From CAWDPQ01 sp963804245 (GTDB lineage Bacteria > Acidobacteriota > Vicinamibacteria > Vicinamibacterales > 2-12-FULL-66-21), in NCBI GenBank assembly GCA_963804245.1, contig CAWDPQ010000017.1, positions 1-64,000 on the forward strand: DNA of 64,000 bases, written 5' to 3'. Positions 17,617 to 27,647 of the stretch are shown here, piece by piece. The translations under genes were made by a program, and so were the position numbers. Numbering within the stretch: the first letter of the stretch is position 1; the number at the start of each line of letters is the position of its first letter. Below the pieces are notes generated by a model that saw nothing but the letters and a program-made list of their open reading frames with translations, did not search any database and was not told the origin of the DNA.

Positions 17617-19650
17617 TTCGTGCTCTTTACCGTTTTCTTCAGGAATTTGTCGTACCACGCCACGTAGCGCTCGAGCCTGATCCTTCTTGTAGCTCGGCGT
17701 CGTGATGCCGTGGTACTGGTTCGGATAGATCACCAGTTCGCTCTCCACGCCGAGGCTGCGCAAGGCCTGATACATCTGCTCGCTGCCCAGGAGCGGTACG
17801 TTGAAATCTTTCTCGCCGCACATGAAGAGCGTCGGCGTCTTGATGCGATCGGCGTGGAAAAACGGGTAGGACACCTTGATCCAGAGATCCTGATTCTTCC
17901 ACGGCGCTCCGAGCTCGTGGTCGTATTGCTGGATGTACATATCGGTGCCGTACATTGAAATCTGGTTGGAGCTTCCGGCACCGCTGATGGCCGCCTTGAA
18001 GCGCCCATCGGTTGCGATCGTGTAGTTCGTCAGAATGCCGCCGTAGCTCCAGCCGCCGATGCCAAGCCGATCGGGATCGGCAAGGCCGATCTTCTGGACG
18101 TGATCCATGGCCCCGAGAAGATCGACGACCTCCTTGTTGCCCCAGTCCGCGTGAATGGCCTTCTGGAAAGCGCTGCCGCGGCCGTTACTCCCGCGGTAGT
18201 TCACGGCCACCACCACGTAACCGTTGGCGGCGAACAGCTCTCGTTCGAAGCTGAACGAATGGGCGTCCTGCCCGTTCGGCCCGCCGTGGATGCGCAACAA
18301 GGTCGGGTACTTCTGCCCGGCCCGATAGGTCGGCGGCTTCACGATCAGTCCACGGACTTCGGTGCTGTCTTTGCTGGTGGATGTAAAGTCTTCAGTCGTC
18401 CCGAGGATGATGCCGTTCAGCCACTCGTCGTTGTGTTTGGTCAGCCTGCGAAGCTTGCCGCGTTCCAGCGCGTGCACTTCCGGCAACGTCGACGCAGTGG
18501 AGGCGAGGACGGCAAACGCGCCGTCATTCGCCGACGACGGACGATCGACGACCATCCGGCCGTCGATCAATTTTTCGACCCGACCGCCTGCCGCGGACGT
18601 GCTCGCGAGGTACTGCCCTCGATCGTCGACGACGACGAAGGTCAGCGACTCGCCGTCGACCGTCCACAAGGGCGACGTGACCGGTCGGTCGAGCGCGGCG
18701 GTCAGCGATCGCGGCTGCCCTCCGGCGGCCGGAATGATCATCAGCTGCGATTGGTCGTACGCCGACCATTTCAGTTCGTCGCCGAGCAGGTAGGCGATCG
18801 ACTGGCCATTGGGGCTCCACACCGGCCGTCCCGATTCCTCGGCTGTCGTAGACGTAAGACGAACGGGCTCACCGCAGGCGCACGCCTCGGCCACGAACAG
18901 GTCGCGGTTTGGCGCCTTGTCGACATCGCCGTCGCCGTGGCGGCGGATGAACGCGATGCGCTTGCCGTCAGGCGACCACGCGGGCGAGTCCTCGTTGAAG
19001 TTTCCCGGAGTCAGTGGAAGCGCCTTCTTCGACTCGAGATCGAAGACGTAGATATGCGAGCGCTCGCCACGCAGGTAACCGTCGACATCCGCCTTGAAGT
19101 AGTAGCGATCGATGACGATCGGCTTCGCCGTCTTCGTGGTGCCGTCGGGCCGCTTTTCGGGCTCCTTCTCAGGATCGGGATCCAGCGGATCCGGATCCTT
19201 CACCACCAGCGCCAGCTGCTTGGCATTCGGCGACCAGACGTAGTCCGTAACGCTGCCTTTGACATCGGTGATCTTGATCGCTTCGCCGCCAGCACGGTTG
19301 AGCAGCCACACCTGCGCGCGCTTCGTCCCTTGCCGTGATGAAATGAACGCCAGATATCGGCCGTCGGGGCTCCAGCGCGGGGTCGACTCCCCTTCCGGCG
19401 TGGAGGTGACCTGGATCTGCTCGGCGCCGTCCCAGCTCACCATCCAGACGTCGGTATCGTCCTTGTCGGTGTCGCGGATGGCACGGGACACGGTGTAGGC
19501 GACCCATTTCCCGTCGGGTGAACGCTGCGGGTCGCGCACTTCGCGGACGTTGTAGATGTCATCCGGACTCAACGGCCGCTTCCCTTGCTGCGCCCAGGCC
19601 GGGGATGACAGCAGGATCGCCGCAACGATAACGCCAACGCTCTTCGTCAC
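17613..19650 (-). CDS. Secreted S9 prolyl-oligopeptidase-type peptidase, frameshifted near the end
   Basis: A serine peptidase with a signal peptide (about 1-20, ending SPAWAQQ), an N-terminal TolB/PD40-like propeller (repeated SPDGK/SPDGR) and a C-terminal alpha/beta hydrolase domain. Catalytic residues are Ser535 in GGWSYGG, Asp615 in GEKDFNV and His647 in QYHG. The start is GTG at 19650, with GAGGTG just upstream. After SYKKD the frame as read continues wrongly to 17440. One base removed at about 17676-17683 gives the expected end, LERYVAWYDKFLKKT, stopping at 17613. The enzyme probably degrades peptides in the periplasm. It starts 4 bp after korB, but a functional link is not evident. Confidence 0.9.
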
Positions 19651-19654
19651 CGCA

Positions 19655-20692
19655 TCACCTCAGCGAGTCCATGACCTCGTCCAGCACGGCCTTCCCCGGC
19701 CTGACGCGATCCAGCGGCAGCGTCGCCAACGGTTCGTCCACGATGTTGAGCATCGTCAGGAAATCTTCCTTGTCCGGCTCGACGTAGAGCATGCCCGTCG
19801 CGAACTCGCCCCGCCTGGCCGTTTCGTGCAGCAGACGGATTGCCGCCATCTTGTCCGTGGGATCGTAGTCCTCGGCAACCTTCTTGAGGTAGAGGCGCGA
19901 GCCGTCGTGCATCTTCACTTCCTTCGTGGTGCCCGGCTCGTACTCGATGGCAATGTCCTCGAAGAACGGCACGAAGTTGACCTCGCCGAGCGGCTCCTCG
20001 TGATCCTTCGCATAGGCGTAGCTCTTCGTCGAACCCTCGTGGTCGTTGAACGTCACGCACGGCGAAAGCACGTCGATCATGCAGGTGCCGCGATGGCTGA
20101 GCGACGCCTTGAGGATCGAGAGCAACTGCTTCTTGTCGCCCGAGAAGGATCGCGCCACGAAGGACGCGCCCAGCTGGATTGCCATCTGGCACGTATCGAT
20201 CGGCGGCAGTTCGTTGGGTGCGCCGGTCTTCAGCTTCGAACCGACGTCGGCGGTTGGGGAAAACTGTCCCTTGGTCAGCCCGTAGCAGCCGTTGTCTTCG
20301 ATGATGTAGACGATCGGTAGATTGCGCCGCATCAGGTGGACGAACTGACCGATGCCGATCGCCCCCGTGTCGCCGTCACCGCTCACACCGATGGCGATGA
20401 GCTTGCGGTTGGCGATCATCGCTCCCGTACCCACCGACGGCATCCGGCCGTGAACGGTATTGAATCCGTGCGCCGCTCCCAGAAAGTAGGCGGGGCTCTT
20501 GCTCGAACAGCCGATGCCCGACAGCTTCAGCACCTGGCTGGGATGGATGCCCATCTCGAAAAAGGCGTCGATGATTCGCTCGGAAATCGCGTTGTGGCCA
20601 CAGCCGGCGCACAGCGTCGTCTTGCCGCCGCGGTACGGCTGTACTTCGAGCCCGATCCGATTGGTCTTTTTGGGAGGTGAAATCGACGTCAT
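19655..20692 (-). CDS. korB: 2-oxoacid:ferredoxin oxidoreductase, beta subunit
   Basis: A 345-residue thiamine-diphosphate subunit. Seen are CAGCGHN near residue 28, the GIGCSSKSP segment, and the ThDP/Mg site GDGDTGAIG with a following EDNGCYGLTKGQ. This type oxidises 2-oxoglutarate (or another 2-oxoacid) to the CoA ester with ferredoxin. The ATG at 20692 matches the family start; the longer open frame to 21526 is antisense or other-frame noise over korA. It lies 50 bp after korA and forms one enzyme with it. The 2-oxoglutarate preference is inferred from the adjacent sucCD. Confidence 0.93.
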   Translation of the reverse strand: MTSISPPKKTNRIGLEVQPYRGGKTTLCAGCGHNAISERIIDAFFEMGIHPSQVLKLSGIGCSSKSPAYFLGAAHGFNTVHGRMPSVGTGAMIANRKLIAIGVSGDGDTGAIGIGQFVHLMRRNLPIVYIIEDNGCYGLTKGQFSPTADVGSKLKTGAPNELPPIDTCQMAIQLGASFVARSFSGDKKQLLSILKASLSHRGTCMIDVLSPCVTFNDHEGSTKSYAYAKDHEEPLGEVNFVPFFEDIAIEYEPGTTKEVKMHDGSRLYLKKVAEDYDPTDKMAAIRLLHETARRGEFATGMLYVEPDKEDFLTMLNIVDEPLATLPLDRVRPGKAVLDEVMDSLR

Positions 20693-20742
20693 ATGTCCTC
20701 TTTTATCAGCGCTCGCGGCTGGCTCATAGGCTGTCGCCCGCT

Positions 20743-22638
20743 CTACTCCCCGCCCACACCACTCGAGGACGGTACCGCTCTCTTGCCGACGTCGTCGGCG
20801 GCCTTCAACCCTTCTTGAAGGAGGATTTCGTCGCTCACTGAGCGCGCGTCGATGGGAAGGCCGCTGAAGTGGCGGACGCTTCGCAGCTTGGCGATCTCCG
20901 GCGGCGTGAGCTCGAGCCGCATCAGGCCGAGCATCTGCGCGTCGCGATTCTGCTCGACTACGTAGATGCGCGGATACCGATCGATGAAGTCGGACAGCTC
21001 GGACGTGAACGGATAGGCGCGCAGGCGCAGGTAGGCGGTGGGCAACCCATTTTCGCGTTCCAGCTGATCGCGGCTCTCGTCGATGGCCCAATGGCTGCTG
21101 CCGAAACCCACGATCCCCACGGCGGCGCCGGGGACATCTTCGACAATCGGTTTCGGAACCAGAGTGCGCGCCGTGTCGAACTTGCGAGCGAGCCGGTTCA
21201 TGTTGTTCACGTAGTCGTCCGGACGCTCGCTGTACTGGCCCTTCTCGTTGTGGCCGGATCCCCGTGTGAAGTACGACGGCATCTGAGTGCCGGGAATACT
21301 TCGGTAGGGAATCCCGTCGCCGTCGACATCCTGGTAGCGGCCCCACTCCCCAATCCGGTCCAGCGTCGCCTTGTCGAGCACCTTGCCACGATCGAGCGGT
21401 CGCTCCGGATACTCGAACGTCGTTGACATCGCCATGTTCATGCCGAGATCGAGATCGCTCATCACGAAGACGAGGGTCTGCAGCCGTTCGGCGAGGTCGA
21501 ACGCATCCATCGCCATCGTGTAGCACTCTTCAACCGACGCCGGGATGAGCATCACCTGCTTCGTGTCACCGTGCGACAGCGTGGCAACGGTGAGGAGATC
21601 TCCCTGCGCGGTTCGTGTGGGCAGTCCCGTTGATGGGCCCACCCGCTGAATGTCGAAGACCACGCCTGGGACCTCGGCGTAATAGGCGAGTCCGGCGAAC
21701 TCTCCCATCAGCGAGATGCCGGGTCCCGAAGTCGAGGTCATGGCTCGAGCGCCAGCCCAGCCTGCGCCCACGACCATTCCAATCGCCGAAATTTCGTCCT
21801 CCGCCTGGACGATCGCGTACGTCGCCTGCCCGGTCTCCGGAACGTGGCGATACTTCTTGAGATAAGAAATGAGCGTTTCGGGCAAAGAGGAAGACGGCGT
21901 GATCGGATACCAGCTGACGATGGTCACGCCGGCCATCATGCAGCCCAGCGCGGCAGCGGCGTTTCCTTCAACGAGGATCATGCCGTGCGTCTTGTCCATG
22001 GGCTCGATCCAGTAGGGATCGCGCTTGATCAGGTTCTTCTCGGTGAACGCATAGCCGGCATGCAGCGCGTCGAGGTTGAGCTCGATGGCTTTCAGCTTCT
22101 TGCCGAGCTGCCGCCGGAGCGCATGCTCCATTTGACCCATGTCGACGTTCAGCAGCCTCGACAGCACGCCGTCGTAGATCATGTTCTTCACGAGCCGTCG
22201 CAGCTTCGCGTCCTTGCAGACCTCGGCGACGATCTTGTCGAAGGGCACCGGATAGAACACGAGGTCGGTGCGCAGGGCGTCCAGCTTGAGCGGCTCGTCA
22301 TAGAGCACCGCCGCACCCGCATCGAGTGTGAGCACATCCTCCTTCGCGGTTTCCGGATTCATCGCCACGAGGAAATCGACCTCTTTCTTGCGCGCGACGT
22401 AACCGTGACGATTGGCTCGAACGGTGTACCAGGTAGGGAGACCGGCGATGTTCGACGGAAACATGTTCTTGCCAGAGACCGGAACGCCCATCTGAAAGAT
22501 GGAGCGCAACAAGACCAGGTTTGCCGTCTGGCTGCCCGAACCGTTGACGGTGGCAACCTGAATACTCAAATCGTTGACGATCCTGTCGGAGGCTGGCGCC
22601 GAAGCGGCCTCCTGGACCGCAAGATCAGTCGAAGCCAT
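20743..22638 (-). CDS. korA: 2-oxoacid:ferredoxin oxidoreductase, fused gamma-alpha subunit
   Basis: A 631-residue protein with the gamma domain first (about 25-190, GSGSQTANLVLLRSIFQMG) and then the alpha domain (from about 215, with WYPITPSSSLPE, TSTSGPGISLMGEF and the C-terminal VGFGSSHWAI). This gamma-alpha fusion is the usual form of aerobic-type KGOR. It pairs with korB downstream. The ATG at 22638 has AAGGA about 7 nt upstream, and a TATAAT box lies at 22676-22681. The enzyme takes the place of 2-oxoglutarate dehydrogenase, none of whose genes is in the window. Confidence 0.94.
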   Translation of the reverse strand: MASTDLAVQEAASAPASDRIVNDLSIQVATVNGSGSQTANLVLLRSIFQMGVPVSGKNMFPSNIAGLPTWYTVRANRHGYVARKKEVDFLVAMNPETAKEDVLTLDAGAAVLYDEPLKLDALRTDLVFYPVPFDKIVAEVCKDAKLRRLVKNMIYDGVLSRLLNVDMGQMEHALRRQLGKKLKAIELNLDALHAGYAFTEKNLIKRDPYWIEPMDKTHGMILVEGNAAAALGCMMAGVTIVSWYPITPSSSLPETLISYLKKYRHVPETGQATYAIVQAEDEISAIGMVVGAGWAGARAMTSTSGPGISLMGEFAGLAYYAEVPGVVFDIQRVGPSTGLPTRTAQGDLLTVATLSHGDTKQVMLIPASVEECYTMAMDAFDLAERLQTLVFVMSDLDLGMNMAMSTTFEYPERPLDRGKVLDKATLDRIGEWGRYQDVDGDGIPYRSIPGTQMPSYFTRGSGHNEKGQYSERPDDYVNNMNRLARKFDTARTLVPKPIVEDVPGAAVGIVGFGSSHWAIDESRDQLERENGLPTAYLRLRAYPFTSELSDFIDRYPRIYVVEQNRDAQMLGLMRLELTPPEIAKLRSVRHFSGLPIDARSVSDEILLQEGLKAADDVGKRAVPSSSGVGGE

Positions 22639-22675
22639 TCAATTCCTTGACTTTAAGAGAATACAGTTCACCGCA

Positions 22676-22681
22676 ATTATA
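22676..22681 (-). promoter_or_regulatory. Candidate -10 box for korAB
   Basis: On the minus strand TATAAT lies about 37 nt before the korA start, giving a leader of about 30 nt that includes the ribosome binding site. No good -35 hexamer is seen at 17 bp. It sits just after the sucD stop, so korAB can be transcribed on its own. Confidence 0.5.
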
Positions 22682-22695
22682 GCAGCGCCAGGGGT

Positions 22696-23568
22696 CTAGG
22701 CCCGCAGTGCGCTCTTGACCGCGGCGCCGATGTCCGCCGGGCTCTTGACGACCTGGACACCGGCCCTGGCCAGTGCCGCCATCTTTTCGGCCGCAGTGCC
22801 TTTGCCGCCGGCGATGATGGCGCCGGCGTGACCCATGCGCCGCCCCGGCGGGGCAGTCTGCCCGGCGATGAAGCCCACGACCGGCTTGCGGAACTGCTTC
22901 GCGACAAAGGCGGCCGCCTCTTCTTCAGCGGTCCCGCCTATTTCCCCGATCATCACCACGGCTTCCGTTGCCGGATCGGCGGCGAAGAGCGTCAGCGCGT
23001 CGATGAAGCTGGTGCCAATCAGCGGATCGCCACCGATGCCGATACAGGTGGTCTGTCCCAGCCCGAGCTTGGTCAGCTGGTGAATCGCCTCGTAGGTGAG
23101 CGTACCGCTCTTCGACACGATGCCGACGCGTCCTTCCTGGCAGATGTGTCCCGGAATGATCCCGGCCTTCGCCTGGCCAGCCGTGATGAGGCCCGGACAG
23201 TTGGGCCCGATGAGCCTCGTCTTCGACGCACGGACCACGGTCAGCGCGCGCATCATGTCAATCGTCGGGATGCCTTCGGTGATGCACACCGCGAGCGGCA
23301 GCTCGGCGTCGGCAGCCTCCATCACCGCATCCGCCGCAAACGGCGGTGGCACGAAAATCACCGACGCGTTGGCGCCGGTTGCGCGCACGGCGTCGCTCAC
23401 CGTATTGAAGACCGGCCAGCCCTCGTGCGTAGTGCCGCCCTTGCCCGGTGTCACGCCGCCCACCACCTGCGTGCCGTAGGCAGCGGCCTGTTTGGCGTGG
23501 AAGGTTCCCTCTCGTCCGGTGATTCCCTGGACGATCAGGCGGGTGCTTTTGTCGATTAATACAGCCAT
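22696..23568 (-). CDS. sucD: Succinyl-CoA synthetase, alpha subunit
   Basis: A 290-residue subunit of the TCA-cycle ligase that makes succinate and ATP or GTP from succinyl-CoA. The CoA-binding N-terminus reads QGITGREGTFHAKQA. GPNCPG and SKSGTLTYE follow, and the phosphorylated residue is His247 in RRMGHAGAI. It pairs with sucC upstream across a spacer of about 190 bp. Confidence 0.97.
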   Translation of the reverse strand: MAVLIDKSTRLIVQGITGREGTFHAKQAAAYGTQVVGGVTPGKGGTTHEGWPVFNTVSDAVRATGANASVIFVPPPFAADAVMEAADAELPLAVCITEGIPTIDMMRALTVVRASKTRLIGPNCPGLITAGQAKAGIIPGHICQEGRVGIVSKSGTLTYEAIHQLTKLGLGQTTCIGIGGDPLIGTSFIDALTLFAADPATEAVVMIGEIGGTAEEEAAAFVAKQFRKPVVGFIAGQTAPPGRRMGHAGAIIAGGKGTAAEKMAALARAGVQVVKSPADIGAAVKSALRA

Positions 23569-23762
23569 CGGGGTTGTTGTTCCGTTCTGTCTGCTTTTCT
23601 CAGCGCTCGCGGGGCCCTCCGCCTCCGCGCGCTTACGTTCCGTGCGCGCTATGGCGTGACCTCGCCGTAGCTGCTCGCCCGCGATCTCGGCGAGCAGCCG
23701 AGGCGGGCACCCCCGCTCGCTCTCGCTCGGCGACGTCGCGCCTCGCTCGGGCCGCAGGCGCT
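23569..23762. other. Very GC-rich spacer between sucC and sucD
   Basis: There is no gene here. The sequence is a run of short GC-rich words (GCTCGC, CCTCGCCG, GCGCGC) with several potential stems. Similar sequence, sharing GACCTCGCCG, fills 43700-43830, so it may be a spacer repeat type in this genome. It splits sucC from sucD, which usually lie close together. Confidence 0.45.
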
Positions 23763-24923
23763 TCAGCCCGCCAGCGCGACAACACGTTCTGCTGCCTCGC
23801 TCATCGTGTCGGCCGTCGTGAAGTTGAGGCCGCTCGCCTTCAACATTTCCTTCCCTTTCTCGACGTTGGTCCCTTCCATGCGAATCACGATCGGGACTGG
23901 AACGCCGAGGTCGCGGACGGCCGCAATCACCCCTTCCGCGAGCACGTCGCAGCGCAGGATGCCGCCGAAAATGTTGATGAGGACCGCCTTCACGCTCTTG
24001 TCCGACATCAGGATGCGGAACGCGTTCTTGATCTGTTCGGCGTTGGCGCCGCCGCCGACATCGAGGAAGTTCGCCGGTTCGCCTCCCGCCAGCTTGATGA
24101 TGTCCATCGTCGCCATGGCCAGGCCGGCGCCGTTCACCATGCAGCCAATCGTCCCGTCCAGCTTGATGTAATTCAGGGAATATTTCGACGCTTCGATCTC
24201 GAGCGGATCTTCTTCAGACAGGTCCCGCATCTCTTTGAGATCAGGGTGTCGGAAGAGGGCGTTGTCGTCGAACGTCATCTTCGCGTCGAGGGCGAGCAGG
24301 TTGCCATCCTCGGTGACGATCAGCGGATTGATCTCGACGAGAGAGGCGTCGGTTTCGACAAAGGCCTGCCACACCGCGTTCATCAGCTTCCCTGCCTGCG
24401 CAACCTGGGGCCCGTCGAGACCGAGCGCGAACGCGAGCTTGCGCGTCTGGAACCCGCGCAGGCCGACACCGGGATTGATGAACTCCTTGAAGATGCGATC
24501 CGGTGTTTCTTCGGCAACCTTCTCGATCTCCACGCCACCGTCGGGGCTCGCCATCATCACCGGCCGTTCGCTGGATCGGTCGATGACGAGACCGAGATAC
24601 AACTCCCGCTTGATCTTGAGCCCCTGCTCGACCAGCACACGGCCCACCTTCTGACCCGACGGTCCGGTCTGATGGGTCACGAGCGTCATGCCCAGGATCC
24701 TGGTGGCCGCCTCTCGCGCTTCCTTCGCGCTCTTGACGACTTTGACGCCGCCACCCTTGCCGCGGCCCCCCGCGTGGATCTGCGCCTTGACGACGGAAAC
24801 GCCATCGCCGAGCCGTCGGGCCACGGCCTCCGCCTCCTCCGCCGTACTGACCATCTCCCCCTGCGGCACCGGCACAGCGTGCCTGGCAAGAATGGCCTTC
24901 GCCTGATACTCGTGGATTTTCAT
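23763..24923 (-). CDS. sucC: Succinyl-CoA synthetase, beta subunit
   Basis: A 386-residue ATP-grasp subunit. Seen are MKIHEYQAKAILARH at the start, the nucleotide-grasp HAGGRGKGGGVK, the acidic EINPL motif and a C-terminal GGILRCDVLAEGV. Length fits the family. It begins the minus-strand sucC-sucD-korA-korB group and is divergent from sdhC, with 106 bp between the starts. Confidence 0.97.
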   Translation of the reverse strand: MKIHEYQAKAILARHAVPVPQGEMVSTAEEAEAVARRLGDGVSVVKAQIHAGGRGKGGGVKVVKSAKEAREAATRILGMTLVTHQTGPSGQKVGRVLVEQGLKIKRELYLGLVIDRSSERPVMMASPDGGVEIEKVAEETPDRIFKEFINPGVGLRGFQTRKLAFALGLDGPQVAQAGKLMNAVWQAFVETDASLVEINPLIVTEDGNLLALDAKMTFDDNALFRHPDLKEMRDLSEEDPLEIEASKYSLNYIKLDGTIGCMVNGAGLAMATMDIIKLAGGEPANFLDVGGGANAEQIKNAFRILMSDKSVKAVLINIFGGILRCDVLAEGVIAAVRDLGVPVPIVIRMEGTNVEKGKEMLKASGLNFTTADTMSEAAERVVALAG

Positions 24924-25014
24924 GAGCGCAACCTTTCAATCATCTCCCGGTCGGTCCACCTGAATCAAGCTCGCGAGCGTTACGAAGGCAGCAAATGCCG
25001 GCGCGGAGTTCGAC

Positions 25015-25020
25015 TATGAT
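25015..25020 (+). promoter_or_regulatory. -10 box of sdhCAB, probably leaderless
   Basis: TATGAT lies 9 nt before the sdhC ATG, so transcription would begin within about 3 nt of the start codon. No Shine-Dalgarno sequence is present between them and no clear -35 hexamer is seen. Confidence 0.5.
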
Positions 25021-25029
25021 CGATCACAG

Positions 25030-25698
25030 ATGTCACGTCTACGGCGTGCGTTTTCCTCATCGGTTGGAACGAAATTACTGATAGGTCTCACCGGGCTCGC
25101 GCTGTTCGCGTACCTTGTTCTTCACCTCGCGGGCAACGCGCTGATATTCGCGGGACCGGAGATCTTCAACGAGTACTCGCACACCCTGATTTCGAACCCG
25201 CTGATTATTCCGATCGAGATCGGTCTCCTGCTGATTTTCATCCTGCACATCTACAAGACGGTCACGATGTGGATGACCAACAGCGCGGCACGACCGGTGA
25301 GCTATCGCGACAAGCGTCATGCCGGCCACACCAGCCGCAAGAGCGTCGCCTCAACGACGATGATCGCGTCGGGGCTGGTCACGCTGCTGTTCGTGCTCGT
25401 GCACGTCAAGCAGTTCAAATACGGCGCCTGGTACCAGACGGTCAGCCCCGATCCCATCCGCGACCTTTATCGGACGGAGATTGAAGTCTTCCGTCAGCCG
25501 GTGTGGGTCGCGTTCTACGTGGTCTGCACCTTGATCGTGGGTCTCCATCTGCGGCACGGCATCTCGAGTGCTTTTCAGTCGATCGGATTCGATCACCCTG
25601 TATACACGCGCCGTCTCACGCGCGTGGGAATCGCAGGCGCGGCCGTCATCGGCGTCGGCTTGGCATTGATTCCGCTCATTCTCTACTTGCGGTCATGA
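25030..25698 (+). CDS. sdhC: Succinate dehydrogenase cytochrome b558-type subunit
   Basis: A 222-residue membrane anchor with five membrane segments (for example GTKLLIGLTGLALFAYLVLH and LVTLLFVLVHVKQF). Histidines suited to bind haem b lie in the membrane helices (VLHLAGN, LHIYK, LVHVKQF, GLHLRHG). This is the single-anchor B-type found in Bacteroidetes, epsilon-proteobacteria and acidobacteria, which works with menaquinone or similar. Its stop overlaps the sdhA start (ATGA), so the subunits are translationally coupled. Confidence 0.95.
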   Translation: MSRLRRAFSSSVGTKLLIGLTGLALFAYLVLHLAGNALIFAGPEIFNEYSHTLISNPLIIPIEIGLLLIFILHIYKTVTMWMTNSAARPVSYRDKRHAGHTSRKSVASTTMIASGLVTLLFVLVHVKQFKYGAWYQTVSPDPIRDLYRTEIEVFRQPVWVAFYVVCTLIVGLHLRHGISSAFQSIGFDHPVYTRRLTRVGIAGAAVIGVGLALIPLILYLRS

Positions 25699-27608
25699 CA
25701 CTCGACGCCAAGACTCCCAGCGGGCCACTGCCCGACAAATGGGACCGTCACCGGTTCGAATCGAAACTGGTCAACCCCGCGAACCGGCGTAAGTACACGG
25801 TCATCATTGTGGGCACGGGACTCGCTGGCGCCTCGGCGGCGGCGGCGCTCGGTGAGCTCGGCTACAACGTCCTCAGCTTCTGTATTCAGGACAGCCCCCG
25901 ACGGGCCCATAGCATTGCCGCGCAAGGCGGTATCAACGCGGCCAAGAACTACCAGAATGACGGCGACAGCATTCAGCGGCTGTTCTACGACACGATCAAG
26001 GGCGGAGACTATCGCTCGCGTGAAGCGAACGTGTTCCGGCTCGCGCAGCTGAGCGTCAACATCATCGATCAGTGCGTCGCGCAGGGCGTGCCGTTCGCCC
26101 GCGAGTATGGCGGCCTCCTCGACAACAGATCGTTCGGCGGCGCGCAGGTCTCCCGCACCTTCTATGCGCGAGGCCAGACCGGGCAGCAACTTCTCCTCGG
26201 CGCCTACCAGTCGATGATGCGGCAGGTGGCCCGCGGCAGCGTCCGTTCGCTGGCCAACCGCGAGATGCTCGATCTCGTCATCGTGAACGGGCGGACGCGC
26301 GGCATCGTCTGCCGGAACCTGAACACCGGAGCGCTCGAGCGCTACGCCGGCCATGCGGTACTGCTCTGCACCGGCGGCTACGGGACGGCATATTACCTGT
26401 CGACCAATGCGGTGAATTCGAACGTGACCGCCGCCTGGCGTGCACACAAGCGCGGCGCCTTCTTCGCCAATCCCTGCTACACGCAGATTCACCCGACGTG
26501 CATTCCCGTTTCGGGCACCCACCAGTCGAAGCTGACGCTGATGAGCGAAAGCCTTCGCAACGACGGCCGAGTCTGGGTGCCAAAGAATCTCAACGACCGG
26601 CGACCGCCAGAGCAGATACCGGAGATCGATCGCGACTACTACCTCGAGAGGCGGTATCCAAGCTTCGGCAATCTGGTCCCGCGCGACGTCGCGTCGCGCA
26701 ACGCCAAGTCGGTGTGCGACGAAGGACGCGGCGTCGGCGACAGCGGTCTCGCTGTGTACCTCGATTTCACCGACGCCATTCGCCGGCTCGGTGCGGACGT
26801 GATACGCGCCCGCTACGGCAACCTCTTCGACATGTACACGAAGATCACCGATGAGAATCCGTATCGCGTGCCGATGCGAATCTTCCCGGCGATCCACTAC
26901 ACCATGGGCGGCCTCTGGGTTGACTACAACCTGATGAGCACCATTCCCGGACTGCATGTGCTTGGCGAGGCCAACTTCTCGGACCACGGCGCAAACCGCC
27001 TGGGCGCGAGCGCTCTGATGCAGGGTCTGGCGGACGGCTACTTCATCATTCCCTACACGCTGGCCCACTATTTCGGCAGCACAGTGTTCGACAACGTTGC
27101 GGTTGCGGATCCGGCGTTCGCCGATTCAGAGGCGGAGGTGCAGAAGCGAATCGATGCGCTCCTCATCGTCAACGGATCCAAAACCCCACGGCAACTCCAT
27201 CGCGAGCTCGGCAAGCTGCTGTGGGACGACGTCGGCATGTCGCGGAACGAGAATGGGCTTCGCCGCGCGCTCGAGATGATCCCGAGCTTGCGCGCGGAGT
27301 TCTGGCAGGACGTGTCGGTGCCAGGTCCCAAGAACAATCTCAACAAGAACCTGGAATACGCCGGGCGCGTCGCCGACTACCTGGAGTTCGCCGAGGTGCT
27401 GGCGCTGGACGCGCTGCAGCGCACGGAATCCTGCGGCGGACACTTCCGGGAGGAAAGCCAAACGGCGGACGGCGAAGCCCGCCGCGACGACAGCAATTTC
27501 TCGCACGTGTCAGCCTGGGAGTTTCAGGGTATCGGGAAACCGCCGGCCCTGCACAAGGAGCCGCTCGTCTTCGAATACGTGAAGCCGACGCAAAGGAGTT
27601 ATACGTAA
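25695..27608 (+). CDS. sdhA: Succinate dehydrogenase flavoprotein subunit
   Basis: A 637-residue flavoprotein. The FAD-binding start reads VIIVGTGLAGASAAAALGE, His72 in RRAHSIAAQGG is the expected covalent FAD site, and active-site segments include IPVSGTHQSK and the C-terminal NLEYAGRVADYLEFAEV. The true ATG at 25695 overlaps the sdhC stop; the longer frame from 25503 is a shadow of sdhC. It oxidises succinate to fumarate in the TCA cycle. Confidence 0.97.
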   Translation: MTLDAKTPSGPLPDKWDRHRFESKLVNPANRRKYTVIIVGTGLAGASAAAALGELGYNVLSFCIQDSPRRAHSIAAQGGINAAKNYQNDGDSIQRLFYDTIKGGDYRSREANVFRLAQLSVNIIDQCVAQGVPFAREYGGLLDNRSFGGAQVSRTFYARGQTGQQLLLGAYQSMMRQVARGSVRSLANREMLDLVIVNGRTRGIVCRNLNTGALERYAGHAVLLCTGGYGTAYYLSTNAVNSNVTAAWRAHKRGAFFANPCYTQIHPTCIPVSGTHQSKLTLMSESLRNDGRVWVPKNLNDRRPPEQIPEIDRDYYLERRYPSFGNLVPRDVASRNAKSVCDEGRGVGDSGLAVYLDFTDAIRRLGADVIRARYGNLFDMYTKITDENPYRVPMRIFPAIHYTMGGLWVDYNLMSTIPGLHVLGEANFSDHGANRLGASALMQGLADGYFIIPYTLAHYFGSTVFDNVAVADPAFADSEAEVQKRIDALLIVNGSKTPRQLHRELGKLLWDDVGMSRNENGLRRALEMIPSLRAEFWQDVSVPGPKNNLNKNLEYAGRVADYLEFAEVLALDALQRTESCGGHFREESQTADGEARRDDSNFSHVSAWEFQGIGKPPALHKEPLVFEYVKPTQRSYT

Positions 27609-27647
27609 GGCGCCAGCGGCCGCTTCTGAGGCTGGCAGCTGACATTT

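Noticed and set aside
18100..19338. 412-codon plus-strand open frame over the S9 peptidase
   Set aside because: Antisense shadow of a conserved peptidase with catalytic residues in the minus frame.
20693..21526. Upstream extension of the korB frame to 623 codons
   Set aside because: The extra part overlaps korA in another frame and is arginine-rich noise; the ATG at 20692 matches the family start.
23574..25019. 481-codon plus-strand open frame over sucC
   Set aside because: Antisense shadow of sucC.
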